DNA of 64,000 nt, taken from positions 2,790,001 through 2,854,000 of the forward strand of contig QYRS01000007.1 of assembly GCA_006503535.1 (NCBI GenBank). The letters run 5' to 3'. The position numbers and the translations under genes are program-made. The notes beneath the pieces are model-generated. The model did no database searches and had not been told where the DNA came from. It was given only the letters and a program-made list of their open reading frames with translations. This DNA comes from Arthrinium phaeospermum (lineage: Eukaryota; Ascomycota; Sordariomycetes; Amphisphaeriales; Apiosporaceae). This document shows, in pieces, positions 34,704 to 46,071 of the stretch. Numbering within the stretch: the first letter of the stretch is position 1; every line of letters starts with the position of its first letter.

Positions 34704-37350
34704 CTTGTTGAACTTCTTAGTCTTCGGTGAGTTACCTAACAGGAAGGAGAATCGTTCTGCCAGTGGCAGTAGGTACGAAATGAAAGGCGCAAAATGAACG
34801 AATGCAGACCCAAAGTCTCACTCTATAGGCAAGTAAGCAGTTGGAAAAATCTATTGTTATTGCGTTCTTTCAAGGGCACGCGTTACCGTTGCATGGCCTG
34901 GTAGTTATGTTATTGAAATGTACCGGATCCGTGAAGATGGGCCCCATTCTGGAAATCCTGGAGGATGTTTGCCTTTTATTTGCAGCGCTTCCTCCCATTC
35001 ACCTCAGCTGCTTGTCACCTTGTATGAGGAGCCAGGGCGGCCGACTCAGACACCGTTTGCTTTGGTCTCGAACCCTGATCGACATGCTCCTAAGACCTCT
35101 TCTTCCCGTCGTCGTTGGTTTCGCGATCGTCATACGCCGCTCAAGTCCTCCTCTGCATTCCACCTGCCGGGGCGCAAGTAAATTGATTGGTAGTACTGGT
35201 TGGGGGTCCCCAATCGGAAGGTTCTGGCCAATCAGGCGCTGTAAAATGCCCTACAGCTGCTGCCCTACTGCCCGTACAGCGCGCTAGAAGAAGCACCCCT
35301 GCAGAAGCACGCAGCCCATTAGCACTAGGGGCCGCCTAGAAGCACTGCGCTGTCCTACCAAGAGCGCCACGACGCGGGGCAAGTCATCAGGGGTGCTCAC
35401 TTTTCCTCCTAGTGGTCACCACCCCCCGGGCGCCCCAGGCCGATCGCCCAACCCCAAATGAGACATGACGACATGCTGTATGCTGGCGTCGACTTAATGC
35501 GAGCCATCCCGCCAACGATCGCCTACTTTATCTTGCCCGCGGAGAGGAGCCCTTACGTGCATCCTAGGAAACCTCCAGGGTCCTCCTGTTGGGTTTTCGT
35601 CATTCCACTGACTTTCGACCCCAACCATGCCAACACATTGACGTCCCGCGCAGGAGTCCGCGAGCGGTGCAGAACTGGCGGGTAACAGGATCCGGATTGA
35701 GAGACAAGCCCAAGGTCTTAAAAGGCCTATAACGTCGCAGTCCAATCCAATGACTCGTGGGCCTGCTGCCAACTTCTTGCCAAAGCAAAGAGATTCTGTC
35801 ACCCGTACCCTGTTACTGCTGCCCACCTGTCATTAAAAAAAGTCTTGGATGCTGACGTGTCTCAAAAGGAACGGACAGGAATGCCGTCAACTGCCCAACT
35901 GCGCGCGTTGCATGCACCAGTGTGACCACCCGGTTCGGGTTTTGAGGTGCCGGCTTCCTTGGATGCTTGCCGGGCGGACATTCGGCGAAGCTCCCCTAGT
36001 TTCCATGCTAAGACTGGAGCCGCTACATACTTGTATTCACATCTTGCTTGAGTTGGTGGTTGGAAGGGAACTAACATGATGCATTCTCGCCCCTTTCGCA
36101 TCGAGCTACACTGCATGGCATGTCTGAAGCAGACGAACCACCTGCACTGCCCAACGCCCGAGCTTACAGTCATAGCCTTCCATCACTTTGTGTCCCCTCA
36201 GCGGCCCGGAGCGTGCACCTGTGAGGTTCGGCACCATGCAAGGGTTTGCTTTCGGTTTGCAGTGTCAGAAACATTCCTCCCTCGTCTCGTTTCAACCAAC
36301 GTGCCTGTGTGTGTAAGGCATTATGTAGCCAATTATCATGTCGCGAAATGGGTGGTGACGAGACCAACAAACAGCACTGACGCACAAGCTTTCCGAGACG
36401 GCGGCACTCACCACGGTTGCTTCTGAGTTGCATCCTCTCGTCCAATGTCGCGAGGAATAGGCGGGTGGGTGCCCGATGACCTCGAAGGCTGCGCAGACAT
36501 CTGCAGCCTGCATCATCGCAAGACATTGTTAATATGACATGGGGGCGGGAACGTCACGTAGAACAAGACATAGCCGCACGGCTTTCCGCAGGTAATACAA
36601 ATACATGTACACATCGATGGCTGAGAGCAAAGGCACCCAATTATATTAGACAACAAACACCCATTCTCAATCAGCCTTATTGGGGTACCACGTTGCCTCC
36701 CGAGTCGTGCTCCCTGTTTCCGTTGCGCGCACATGAACTTTGTTCCGACCCCACGTTTCACCGGGCGCTCGGTCGAAGAACTCTTAGCACAAGCACAGGC
36801 AGAAACAAGTCAATCTGCCAAAGGGAGATGCGCATTGGCGACGGTGATCAAGTTTCAACCCATCTGATTTCCCGTCCAACAACTGAACGGCGCTTGTTTC
36901 GTTTCCAAGTGTCGGCTTGCTCTTGATCGTCCAGAGTTTAGCTGATGCTTCGTCGCGATTGGTTTATCCAGTTTCCAAATACCACATGGGACCGCGGCCG
37001 CCACCTGCCATCTGCCATCTGCAGTTTGGAGACGAGGTGAAAAGCTATTGCAATGTTCTGGCGCGTTTTGAATTAAGCCTCATCGCCTCATCACGTTCAG
37101 GTGCTACGTCTGCTTGCGCAAGCTCGATTGCGATGATGTAAAGACAAGTGAATGATTGGACGGGCACCTCAGCAAGTTCACTTTAAATGCTCTTGAACAC
37201 CTCTGACCAGACAGTAGTATGCCCACTTGGCAAACCAAAGGCACTCTTTCAACTGCATATAGTTCCGTATCTATTCATCACCTGAGCTGTGCTCGGTATT
37301 TCGTCCTTGAATCAATCACTTACCTCCCACCCCAGTCAAGTCAAGTCACA
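34704..37350. other. Gene-free region, 2.6 kb
   Basis: Divergent gap between the GH5 glucanase and the repeat protein gene. Short open frames on both strands overlap and have no motifs. No gene supported. Confidence 0.5.
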
Positions 37351-37897
37351 ATGCACACCCAAACACTCGTCGCTCTGGCCTTGGCGACCCTGTCGCTCGG
37401 CCTAACTCTGCCCACGAAGCACCGTCGCCAGAGCGAGCTGGATACGATCCTGGCCGCCTTGGGGCAAAACAACCCCGAAGATGCCGCCGCCGCTTCGGGC
37501 GGGTCGTCGACCAACTCCCCGGCCAACGGACAGCAGGACGATATCAGCGCCATTCTCGCGGCGTTGGGACAGAACAACCCCGAGGACGCCGCCGCCGCCG
37601 CTTCGGGCCAACCGAGTGGCAACCCGAGCAAGAGGCAGCAGGAGGACGTCGACGCCATCCTCGCGGCTCTTCAGGGGACCGATTCGGCGGATGGGGCCGC
37701 CGCCGCTGCGGCCATGTATGGCAAGGCAGGCAAGCGGGCGACAGACGAGGAGCTTGCAGCCATCTTGGACCAGTGTGAGTACAAGCGCACCTCTACCTTC
37801 CAAACTTGACGAAGGAATTATCTCGTTCTGACCTGTCGCTCCAGTGGAGAAGAACAACCCCGAAGACGCTGCCGAGGCCGACGGCGTTCTCCCCTAG
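37351..37897 (+). CDS. Small secreted four-repeat protein with Kex2-type sites
   Basis: Exons 37351-37774 and 37845-37897 join in frame to 158 aa. Residues 1-20 form a clear signal peptide. Four repeats follow, built on AILAALGQNNPEDA: about residues 30-44, 64-80, 99-116 and 134-150. The first two are identical over 14 residues; the third has QGTDSADGA in place of the acidic end; the fourth is split by the intron and reads AAILDQLEKNNPEDA. Dibasic sites R25-R26, K94-R95 and K128-R129 lie before repeats 1, 3 and 4, as expected for Kex2 cleavage. Two of the predicted products would begin with glutamine. No cysteines were seen. The gene resembles kexin-processed repeat precursors (pheromone or RiPP-like) in layout only; I know no family with this repeat. 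Confidence 0.75.
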
Positions 37898-38427
37898 GAA
37901 CGAATCAAAGGCAAACGTCAGGTTTGATCCGTTGGCCGCAATGACGGGGAGGGATCCGGATCGCTTCCCAACAAACTGTCTCCAATTGCTGTCGGCATAG
38001 AGACTACTCTGTGCATTGATATTTGGAGGGAGCATTGAAACTGAAGCAACGTACATAGGACAATTGACGCCCTGCACGCTCTTTATTCCTGCATATCCCA
38101 ATCAAGCCTTTTGTCAATCGGGATCGTAGTCTTGGCCCCGAAAGTGGATACGTCGTTCAGCTGTACAGACGAATCCCGCTCTACCTCGGCTCGCACCGTT
38201 TTGAGACAAGAGCAGGTCGGTGTCGTTTGCGACGAGGACAATAGGAAGACAAGGCCGACGCCACGACATCCAATCAAGTCACCGACCTGCTATAGCCTAG
38301 GGAAGTCCTGCCGCGGAATATCTTCTGGCCCGTGTCTGTACATAAGGTATCTAGCACGCTTGCTGGATAACGGTGTCAAAGGCGTTACTTGAGCTGTTAG
38401 CAAACACTGGAACTCTATCTAGCAAAC
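37898..38427. other. Intergenic region
   Basis: Between the repeat protein and the thioesterase, both on the plus strand. No gene seen. Confidence 0.5.
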
Positions 38428-39513
38428 ATGCCCCAATATTGCCCCGCCGAGCCGGTGGTCGCTGTGACCCGACTGCCGGAACCCGCGACGGACGTCTTTG
38501 TCAATACCCAGTTCGTCCCTCCTTTTTATTCTTGATGTGTCATTCCCAATCAGCATGGTTGATTCATGGAATTGATACACGAGTAACTCGCTAACATGTA
38601 GGATCTGCCTCCTCACTTACACAGCCCCTTCGAGACGCCGGGCGCAAAGGCGCGCTCCGTCTTCGGCGGCTACCTCCTGGGCCAGTGCGTCGCCGCCGCG
38701 CAGCAGACGGTCCCGGCCACCCACGACGTGCACTCGCTGCAGTCCACCTTCCTGCTGCCGGGCAACCCCAACGAGAAGGTCGCGTACCACGTCGAGCGCC
38801 TCTCCGACGGGCGCTCCTTCTCGTCGCGCCTCGTGCGCGCCATCCAGGGCGGTAACATTGTGCATTTCACCGCCATCGTCGGGTTCCAGAAGCGATCATC
38901 CTCGGATGATGATATAGCCGCCGCCGCAGCCGCGGCGCCGCCCAAGTTGAACTACCACGAGGCCATGCCCCCGTTCGGCCACGGCGACCCGGAAGACGTC
39001 GACGCCGACAGCGCCCAGGCCTGCCTCGTCGAGGGCGGGTACCCCAGGGAGATGCTCGACCTCTGGCGGGACCCCTTCCAATGGCGCATCCTACCGCGCG
39101 ACCGGCAGATCGGCCAGCCCGATACCAGTTCCCTAGACCCCCCGCGCTTCCGCATGCAGAGCTTCGTGCGCGTGCACCCCGGCACCCTCACCACGGGCGC
39201 GCCGCGCGCGACGCACCACGCCCTGCTGGCCTTCCTGTCGGACCTGTTCCTCATCTACACGACGAACCTGGCGGCGGCGCGGCCCGTGACGGCCTTCTCC
39301 ATCGAGACCACCATGAACCACAGCGTCTGGTTCCACGCGCCCGACGTTTCTCTGGACGACTGGCTCGCGTGCGAGCGCGACACGTCCTGGGCCGACGACG
39401 GGCGCGTGCTGATCCGGCAGCGGCTCTGGCGCCGCCGCGACGGGCGCCTCGTCATGTCGTGCGTGCAGGAGGCGCTGGCGCGGCTGCAGAAGCCCACCAG
39501 CAGCAGCTTGTGA
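38428..39513 (+). CDS. Acyl-CoA thioesterase, TesB/hot-dog type
   Basis: Exons 38428-38510 and 38625-39513 join to 323 aa; donor GTTCGT, acceptor CACAG. The acceptor was chosen because it alone keeps frame and gives NTHPFETPGAKARSVFGG, a good match to the TesB N-terminus. Other family blocks are VHSLQSTFLLPGNP, YHVERLSDGRSFSSR and, in the second hot-dog half, MNHSVWFHAPDV. These enzymes cleave acyl-CoA to free acid and CoA, commonly in peroxisomes. The C-terminus ends in SSSL, not a clear SKL peroxisomal signal, so location is open. An acidic/alanine-rich insert (about nt 38900-38940) separates the two halves. Confidence 0.87.
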
Positions 39514-41278
39514 GTGAGCAAGGGGGCCGGCCGACTGTGCTCATGGCCAAGCTGCTGTTCGACCTACGCAACAACTGCCTATTCCGTCATTGATAGCTCG
39601 TGCCCCAGAGGCATAGAAATAGACATGCTGTCTATTGTTAGACTATCCCAGTCATGACTGGATTATAAGAGCAGTTGCTATGAAAAAGAGCTTGCCAGAA
39701 TGACGTCTGCGTAGAAGCTGCGTGCATGCACATACCGGTACCAAATTTAGCAGCTGATAAGTTTACCTGGAATTCATATATCTGATGAGCGCGAAGAGCT
39801 GCCAACCCTGGATGCTGCCCCTGGTACCTGAATAACCCGACTGAAGTACCCATAATTATGCGTTGACCATATGACACAGCCAAACGAGTCAGATGTCGGC
39901 TCCGAGTAGCTCAGCCACTATCTGCCCACTGTGATGCGACGACGATGAGTGCGACCGCAGTCATGTTCATCCACATCTCGCCACAGGACTTATGGGCAGT
40001 CTTTTCTTCCGCCCTTCAGCCCTGGGCCAGCTGCAGGAACCTTTCAAGCGAAAGTGGCCAATGGTTCCTTCCCACGGTCTTTCCGCCTGCGGACCCACTC
40101 GGGTGGTTTCGCCAAGGAGCAGGGCGGTAGATTATCGCCCCCGGTTCGACTCGACGCGATGCTACGCTTCTTCTTTATCCCTCACCCTCCCCAAGGACTA
40201 CTGTATTTGGCCTGGGTCCACATTATAGACTCAACGGTACGGAGTAGGTACAGAGCTTCTTCAAGCATACCAAGGAATGATCGCTGGCCAGATCCGCAAT
40301 CGCCTGTTCGACCCTTCGTCGTGCCACCGACGGCTGTGTAGATAACTCTAACGGTGTTTGGAGCTGGGCAAATAAACAAACATCCCGTTACAAATGCACT
40401 TGTGCCTGGGTGGTACCAATACTATCCATTCTCACGAGATAAAGTTCTTGCCCCGGCGGTGATTCCAAGCAACCTGCCATGGGGAGGAGGCTCAGCCCCC
40501 ATTGGAGAACCATCACGTCCAGATGTCAGCGGGCCTCGGAAACAAGGCATACAGTAATCTACCATACTTTAAGGGCTGCGGGGAGATACTACTATATAAT
40601 CAATGTGCGACATGACATGCCCTTATTACTGCAGTGACCATGTTGAAGCCCAACTTCTCGATGGAATATTTATAGACTTTGGGTTCGTCGGGTGATGCGC
40701 CTCGCCGCTTGGCTTCCCGATTCCCACGGTAGCGGTTGAGTGGGATAGATTGCCTCCGAGCTGGGTCTACCGTAGATGCGGAGAGCTGTTTCGAAACCCC
40801 GGTCGACTCATCATGGGTGAGACCTTGACTCGAAGCTATAGTCAGGGGTCGCGTCTCCACAATTCCGCCAGAATCGAATATCGCTTCGAGACGGCGACCG
40901 GGGGTGGTTCTTCACCACTATAACGGGATCCATGGAAATTCTCTTTGGTTGACAGGTCCCGGGTCGTACTACGCCAACATTGCCATCCGGACATCTACAG
41001 GGCCTCAAGTCGGTCCTCTTCCCAAGACATGTCAAGTCAAATAGGTATATAGGCACCCCAGGACTCGTTCATCTGGTTTCTGTTTCTCTTTCTTCATTCC
41101 ATCACAGCATAGTCTTATTAGCAGTCGGTTGAATTCGCTTCTTCACTCTCTTTCCCTTCGTACTTCCTTTTACGAGCCGATTTCAACTCATCTCCCAGAG
41201 ACTGTTCCATCTTTCGTTTATTCTTCTTCTTCATTTCTACCCAACAGTTTCATCTTATACCATTCCCCGAAACTCACG
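39514..41278. other. Gene-free region, 1.8 kb
   Basis: Between two plus-strand genes. The last 200 bases before the GH16 start are strongly pyrimidine-rich (CTTC/TTCTTC), typical of fungal leader or promoter DNA. No gene supported. Confidence 0.5.
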
Positions 41279-42391
41279 ATGGCCTACCGCCTCAGCCTCC
41301 TCGCCCTCCTCGCCGCCACGGCCCCCGCGGCGGTCCGGGCCGCGGTCCCGACCGTCAACGGCTTCACGCTGGCCTGGAGCGACGACTTCGAGGGCGCGGC
41401 GGGCAGCCTGCCCAAGTCGGAGAACTGGATCTTCACCACGGGCACGTCGTACCCGGGCGGCGCCGCCAACTTCGGCACGGGCGAGATCCAGACCTACACC
41501 AAGGACCCGGCCAACGTGCAGCTCGACGGCAAGGGCAACGTCAAGATCACCGCCATCAAGAACGGCCAGGCCTGGACCTCGTCCCGCATCGAGACGCAGC
41601 GCAAGGACTTTATGGCGCCCGTCGGCGGCAAGAGTAAGTCTCAGTTCTCTCTCTGTCTCCTTTATCTTTGAACAAGAAATTGTTACTGCACAACAGTCGC
41701 TAACCTCGTTGCAGTGCGCATTCAAGCCAGCTTGAGCACGCCCAAGGTCGCTCAGCCCCTGGGCTACTGGCCAGCCTTCTGGACACTCGGAGCAGCATTC
41801 CGCGGCGTCTACACGTAAGTTACACTCCCCTCTTTCCCAACAGTTCATCACAAAACTAACCATGCCAACAGAAACTGGCCCATCGTCGGCGAGTTCGACA
41901 TCCTGGAGAACGTCAACGGCGAAGACAAGGTCTACGCCACGCTGCACTGCGGCACCGCCCCCGGCGGCCCCTGCAACGAGAACGAGGGCATCGGCGGCAG
42001 CAAGGCGGCCTGCCCGGGCAAGCCGTGCCCGGCCAACTTCCACACGTACGCGCTCGAGGTGGACCGCACGGGCGGCGAGGGCCAGGAGAAGATGACCTGG
42101 TTCGTCGACGACGTGCAGTACCACCAGATCCTGCCGGGCAAGGTCGAGGCCAGCGCCTGGAAGGAGGCCGTCACCAAGCCCCATTTCTTGTTGATGAACC
42201 TGGCCATCGGCGGCGCGTTCCCCAACAAGGGCGGCCAGACTACGCCGGTGGCCGATACCACCTCGGGCGGTGTGTTTAGTGCCGAGTATGTTGCTGTTTA
42301 CTACTCGACCGGCAGCGGCGGCAATACCACTGCCCGGGCCGTCGCGGACGGGAGCTCGGCGGGTAAGCTGGGGGCCAAGTACTTTTCTTGA
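41279..42391 (+). CDS. Secreted GH16 family endo-1,3(4)-beta-glucanase-like protein
   Basis: Exons 41279-41633, 41715-41814 and 41872-42391 join to 324 aa. Residues 1-21 are a signal peptide. The jelly-roll glycosidase shows WSDDFEG near the N-terminus, SRIETQRKDFMAPVGGKMRIQASL, GYWPAFWTLG and the catalytic GEFDILENVNGE, in which the two glutamates of the ExDxxE motif act as nucleophile and acid/base. The block FHTYALEVD and a C-terminal LLMNLAIGGAFP complete the fold. The family cleaves 1,3- or 1,3-1,4-beta-glucans; likely roles are wall remodelling or external glucan use. There is no GPI-type hydrophobic tail, so it is probably released. Confidence 0.93.
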
Positions 42392-42844
42392 GCCCAAGAA
42401 ATAGGGATTTGACTCCGTGAGAGGGGTTGCCAGATTTCTTATGATCTGCAAGCATTTCTTCAGTCATCCAGCATCTTTGATTCTCTCCTTTTTTTTTTAC
42501 TTCTTCTTTTTCATCCGACTCTAGCCATTGAACTGGGTCGGACCTCTGGAGGCATTTTCACTTGCTTTTCTTCATTTGGCTACGTTTTCACTTCATGTAC
42601 AATACGTATGATTTTCTACGCTTTTTATGGGATTCGGCGGAACATTGGCACGGCGCAGTCGGGAGCGAGACATACATTAGCCCTTCATTCAACGCATGTT
42701 TGGTTTTATAACTCTCTGCCCTTATCTGGTGTTTTGAATGACTTATGCTTGGGGATTCTTGAGGGTGAGGATATCGATAAGAACGGAGACTCGAAGACCT
42801 GCATGCACATAGGGGCGCACAGTCCCACGCTCACCCCCTTCCCA
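42392..42844. other. Intergenic region between convergent genes
   Basis: 3' flanks of the GH16 and SAT4 genes. T-rich around 42485-42510. No gene seen. Confidence 0.5.
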
Positions 42845-44275
42845 CTACTTTCCCTCAACCACAGTAGTCGCGGTCTTGGAACCGCCGAGTTGCGCAGAAG
42901 GAGACGCACGTTCGTGCACAACTATCGAGCCACCATCTTGGCGGCCGGTGCCAGCCTCCACATCCTCTCCCAGCTCGGATAGGTCGTCCAGGTTATTCGC
43001 TTCGCCAATACGACGCTGTATCGCCGTGGCCATCTTCTTGCCGCAAAAGTCGACTACCCCATCGTAAGACCTTTTCAACGTCTTGAGCTGACGCCCCAAG
43101 ATTGTGAAGCCGAAAATCTCCTGCATCAGGGGCTGTAGCACCGGCATGGACGAGGCGATGACGAGGCTGCTGCTCTCGACCACGGTCCATTTCAGCAACC
43201 CCGCGTTTGCGTCTGCTCCGGTGGAAACAATAGTCATGAGTTAGTAAGGGATACGATAGAAGGTCATGATAATGAGGAGACGTACAGATAAAGTCGGGAC
43301 TAGCAAGCGCGGGAATATGTGTTGTCTTATAGATGGCTGCGGCTCCGGAACTGTCTTCCATGTTGGGTACTTTGTCATTGAGGAGTTCGAGCGAGGTATG
43401 GAAGTGCTTACAAGACTCCCAGTCCGAGAGCGACGGAGAATGCGGCCTTCCGTCTGAGCGGCATCTGTAGGCCATAGAGGACGATCGATGGATAGACGGC
43501 CAGGTAAAGATCGGCGAAGGCTGACGCCGCTACGTCTTATCAGATATTCCGGTACCTCAAGCCAGAAGGGAACAGAGCTCCGGTTAATATGCGCAGAGTA
43601 AAAAGAGCGAGCTGACCTACACCCGGCAAATAAGCAGTACTTGACCTGCGTCGCGACAGGAACACAGTTGGGAGGGGTCCCGCTGACCTCAAAGGGTGGG
43701 CACTTGGCCGCCAGGGTCCTGAGGAACATGACGACAACCGAGAAGAAGAAAATGTTCACCGTTGCGCCAATGGCCCAGAGGAACCAGTGGTGCACTTTGC
43801 CGGGGACCAGGAGCCGGATCAGTAGAGCGATCACCGCCAATTTCGGGATCGCGAGGGACATGACGCCCGGGCAGGACGCCAGGTAGATCCACTTGACGAC
43901 GGCGATCTGGTCTTCGCGCGACACCGTATCCACATGGCGGCCGAGCCCGTAATCGACGGCCTTTGTGGAGAGGGAGCACGACGCGATGATGCAGGACTGC
44001 AGAAATATCGCCAGAAGGATCGTCAGTCGACGCAACCGATCAAAAAGTGGCCTTTCGTTTTGGGCTGGCCTTACAGTCCATTATTTTGGTCCACCTACCA
44101 TTGTGAGCATGATGAAATAATCGTCACTTCGTAGCTTCCCCGCCCGGTAGCCCCTCACGTAGAATCGAGCCAGGGCGAAGATGGAGGTGACACCGGTCAG
44201 ACTCCAAATCGAGACCAGAGTATGAATATCTCGTATCGGGGTCACTTGGTCGGTCGAGGCAGGGGGCAGCAGCAT
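42845..44275 (-). CDS. SAT4-type (fungal rhodopsin-like) seven-helix membrane protein
   Basis: Five exons: 44275-44099, 43996-43621, 43520-43412, 43350-43286 and 43212-42845, joining to 364 aa with frame kept at each step. Hydrophobic segments in order are LVSIWSLTGVTSIFALARFYVRGY, a block ending SCIIASCSLS, WIYLASCPGVMSLAIPKLAVIALLIRLL, FLWAIGATVNIFFFSVVVMFL, FADLYLAVYPSIVLYGLQ, a short one before YKTTHIP and SLVIASSMPVLQPL. The family hallmark DDYFIMLTM follows helix 1, and a short loop with cysteines (CPPFEVSGTPPNCVP) precedes the fifth helix. SAT4/PTH11-like proteins are proposed receptors or scaffold proteins; no ligand can be assigned. No CFEM domain at the N-terminus. The small first and fourth exons make the model the least certain part. 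Confidence 0.75.
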
Positions 44276-45010
44276 GGTCTCGTGCTGTCATTGCTGTTGA
44301 AAGATTGGGCATGAAAACAAGTGGACGCACCGAGCTATGCAGGATGGCCACGTCGTTCTCTTCGCCGAGAAACGAATGAGACGCAGTCACTTCTTTCAAA
44401 GTAAGTAGGCACGGCGGGCACAAACTGGTTATGCAGACGGGAGCGGGAGACTCAGCAAGAGGCGGACCTTATTCATAAACACGTTGATGGAAGCGATAGA
44501 CTTCAGACCGTTTCTTGCCACTCCTGTTGAAGCAGCCTCCTACTGAATCTTCGTACTACTAGATCGGACTAGGTTTGGCGTAGCTTGGAGTGCCATGTCA
44601 AGACAAGAGTCAGTTCATGGCAACGATCGGATGAACGATGTTTATTAGTACCGTTCCTTGGCAAGTCATTCAACGGTGTTATGCATAATTATAACTCTCT
44701 AACCGCGTACCAGGTCACTAAGCAACGCTAATCATATGATAACTAATCTAGACTGGGATTTCAATCCCTGTACTCAGCTCCTCGTCCCTCGCAAGTACGA
44801 TAGGGTAGTTATAATGTTTAATAGAAGTGGTTCGAAGTCTCCGCCTGGCTGTCCATGTGGATGTTGTCTCTGAATTTGTGTGCAAGCGGCATCTTGATAT
44901 TCGTGATCACGAAAATCTTGGGAGTGACGTGGTCGGTTCCAATGTGGAAGATGTCTGTGACAAAATAATGTTAGTAAACACTGTCACCTTGGTGCCTTCC
45001 TATCCCTTGA
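44276..45010. other. Intergenic region
   Basis: Between two minus-strand genes. A+T-rich near 44680-44820. It should hold the promoter of the SAT4 gene. No gene seen. Confidence 0.5.
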
Positions 45011-45292
45011 TTAACATACTTCTTGCTGAGGCAACTCGGCAGCGTTGTGTAGTGTGCGTCCTTCCTCCATGGCCAATACGATATCTTGGGATGTCCTCAT
45101 ATCTCCAGCAAGTTGGCGATGCATATGGGCGGGTTCTGGCGTCATGGTGGATGATGAAGATGGGGTTTGCAGGTCCTGCTCTGTGGCCTGGAATTGCATG
45201 CACGACGCCAGCTTCCACAGTATGGCCACCGCAGGGGGTATAGCAAGAAAAAGACCGACGAGGGCGACGATGACTTCAGGGGTCAGGGACAT
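45011..45292 (-). CDS. Small single-span membrane protein, hypothetical
   Basis: A 93-aa frame starting at the ATG at 45292, although the frame is open for 35 more codons upstream. Residues 3-26 form one hydrophobic helix (TPEVIVALVGLFLAIPPAVAI) directly after the start, followed by a hydrophilic tail with serines and methionine-rich stretches. I have seen similar short N-terminal helix plus polar tail proteins as orphan fungal genes, but no family can be named. It lies next to the SAT4 gene on the same strand. Confidence 0.45.
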   Translation of the reverse strand: MSLTPEVIVALVGLFLAIPPAVAILWKLASCMQFQATEQDLQTPSSSSTMTPEPAHMHRQLAGDMRTSQDIVLAMEEGRTLHNAAELPQQEVC

Positions 45293-46071
45293 GGTAATGG
45301 GGCAGTCATAAAATGTTGGCTTCTTTGATGGAAAATGGCTGTGTGGGCAGTTTTCTGATTCTCTACGAATGGGATGTAGGATATATATCCAAGCCATTCA
45401 AGTATGGACTTTCCCTTGGTGACTTGGCCCGGATGCTTGCCAAGAAGGCATCCAGCAGCTCTTGAGCCCCATCAGTCTCACATTGGAATTGACCAATAGG
45501 AATCGCCCATGACTGCTCGAGACGGAGAGTGAGGCTCCCCCAAAATCTTCTGGAATAGGCCTATGAGAGTTGGTTTTGGTATTTTGGAATAGTCCAATCA
45601 TATTTGATTTTCAGCTCGGTCCGTACTTGGTACATGCTACTTGGACTTTGGTCGCCAGGCTGCATTGACCCATGTGCCGCCACCTGTGACCCGTCCTGGG
45701 ATCGACGGTAGCACAGGTTACGCAGACCTGGGTTGATGATGCAGTGCGGCCCATAAGTTCAGAGGTCGTGATTGATCGATTCCAGAAATTCTCATGCAGC
45801 TTAGGTACGCAGAACTAACCCCTGGCCTCATATCATGCAAGTTTTGGAACCAGCCAAACAGAGAGCCAGACCAGGCTGCAGCGATGGTTGTGGTGCCAAG
45901 CACTGGGCGACAAGGCAGTCAAAAACGTTCAGGCTGTGTCATGATAAGTAGCACCTCACCCCCATTGAACCAACCGTATATTTGAGCATACTCATTCCCA
46001 ACGCTCCGAAACCGCAGCCATCTGTTCTGGGTAGATCAACCACAACCACAACCACAACCACAACCACAACC
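45293..46071. promoter_or_regulatory. Divergent upstream region
   Basis: Between the small membrane protein (minus) and the Clr5-ankyrin gene (plus). No gene seen. It ends in the CCACAA repeat that forms the leader of the latter. Confidence 0.45.
46037..46071 (+). repeat. CCACAA microsatellite directly before a start codon
   Basis: Five to six CCACAA units run into the ATG at 46072 of the Clr5-ankyrin gene. The unit is pyrimidine/adenine only and so leaves an unstructured leader. Confidence 0.9.

Noticed and set aside
37351..37897. Mating pheromone precursor
   Set aside because: The repeats lack the cysteine/tryptophan-type core peptide of known ascomycete alpha-type precursors, and the predicted products are much longer.
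40090..40170. GGTTCGACTC element suggesting a tRNA on the plus strand
   Set aside because: The flanking sequence does not fold into D and anticodon arms.
41255..42451. 398-codon open frame on the minus strand
   Set aside because: Antisense to the GH16 gene and running through its introns; composition is typical of a shadow frame.
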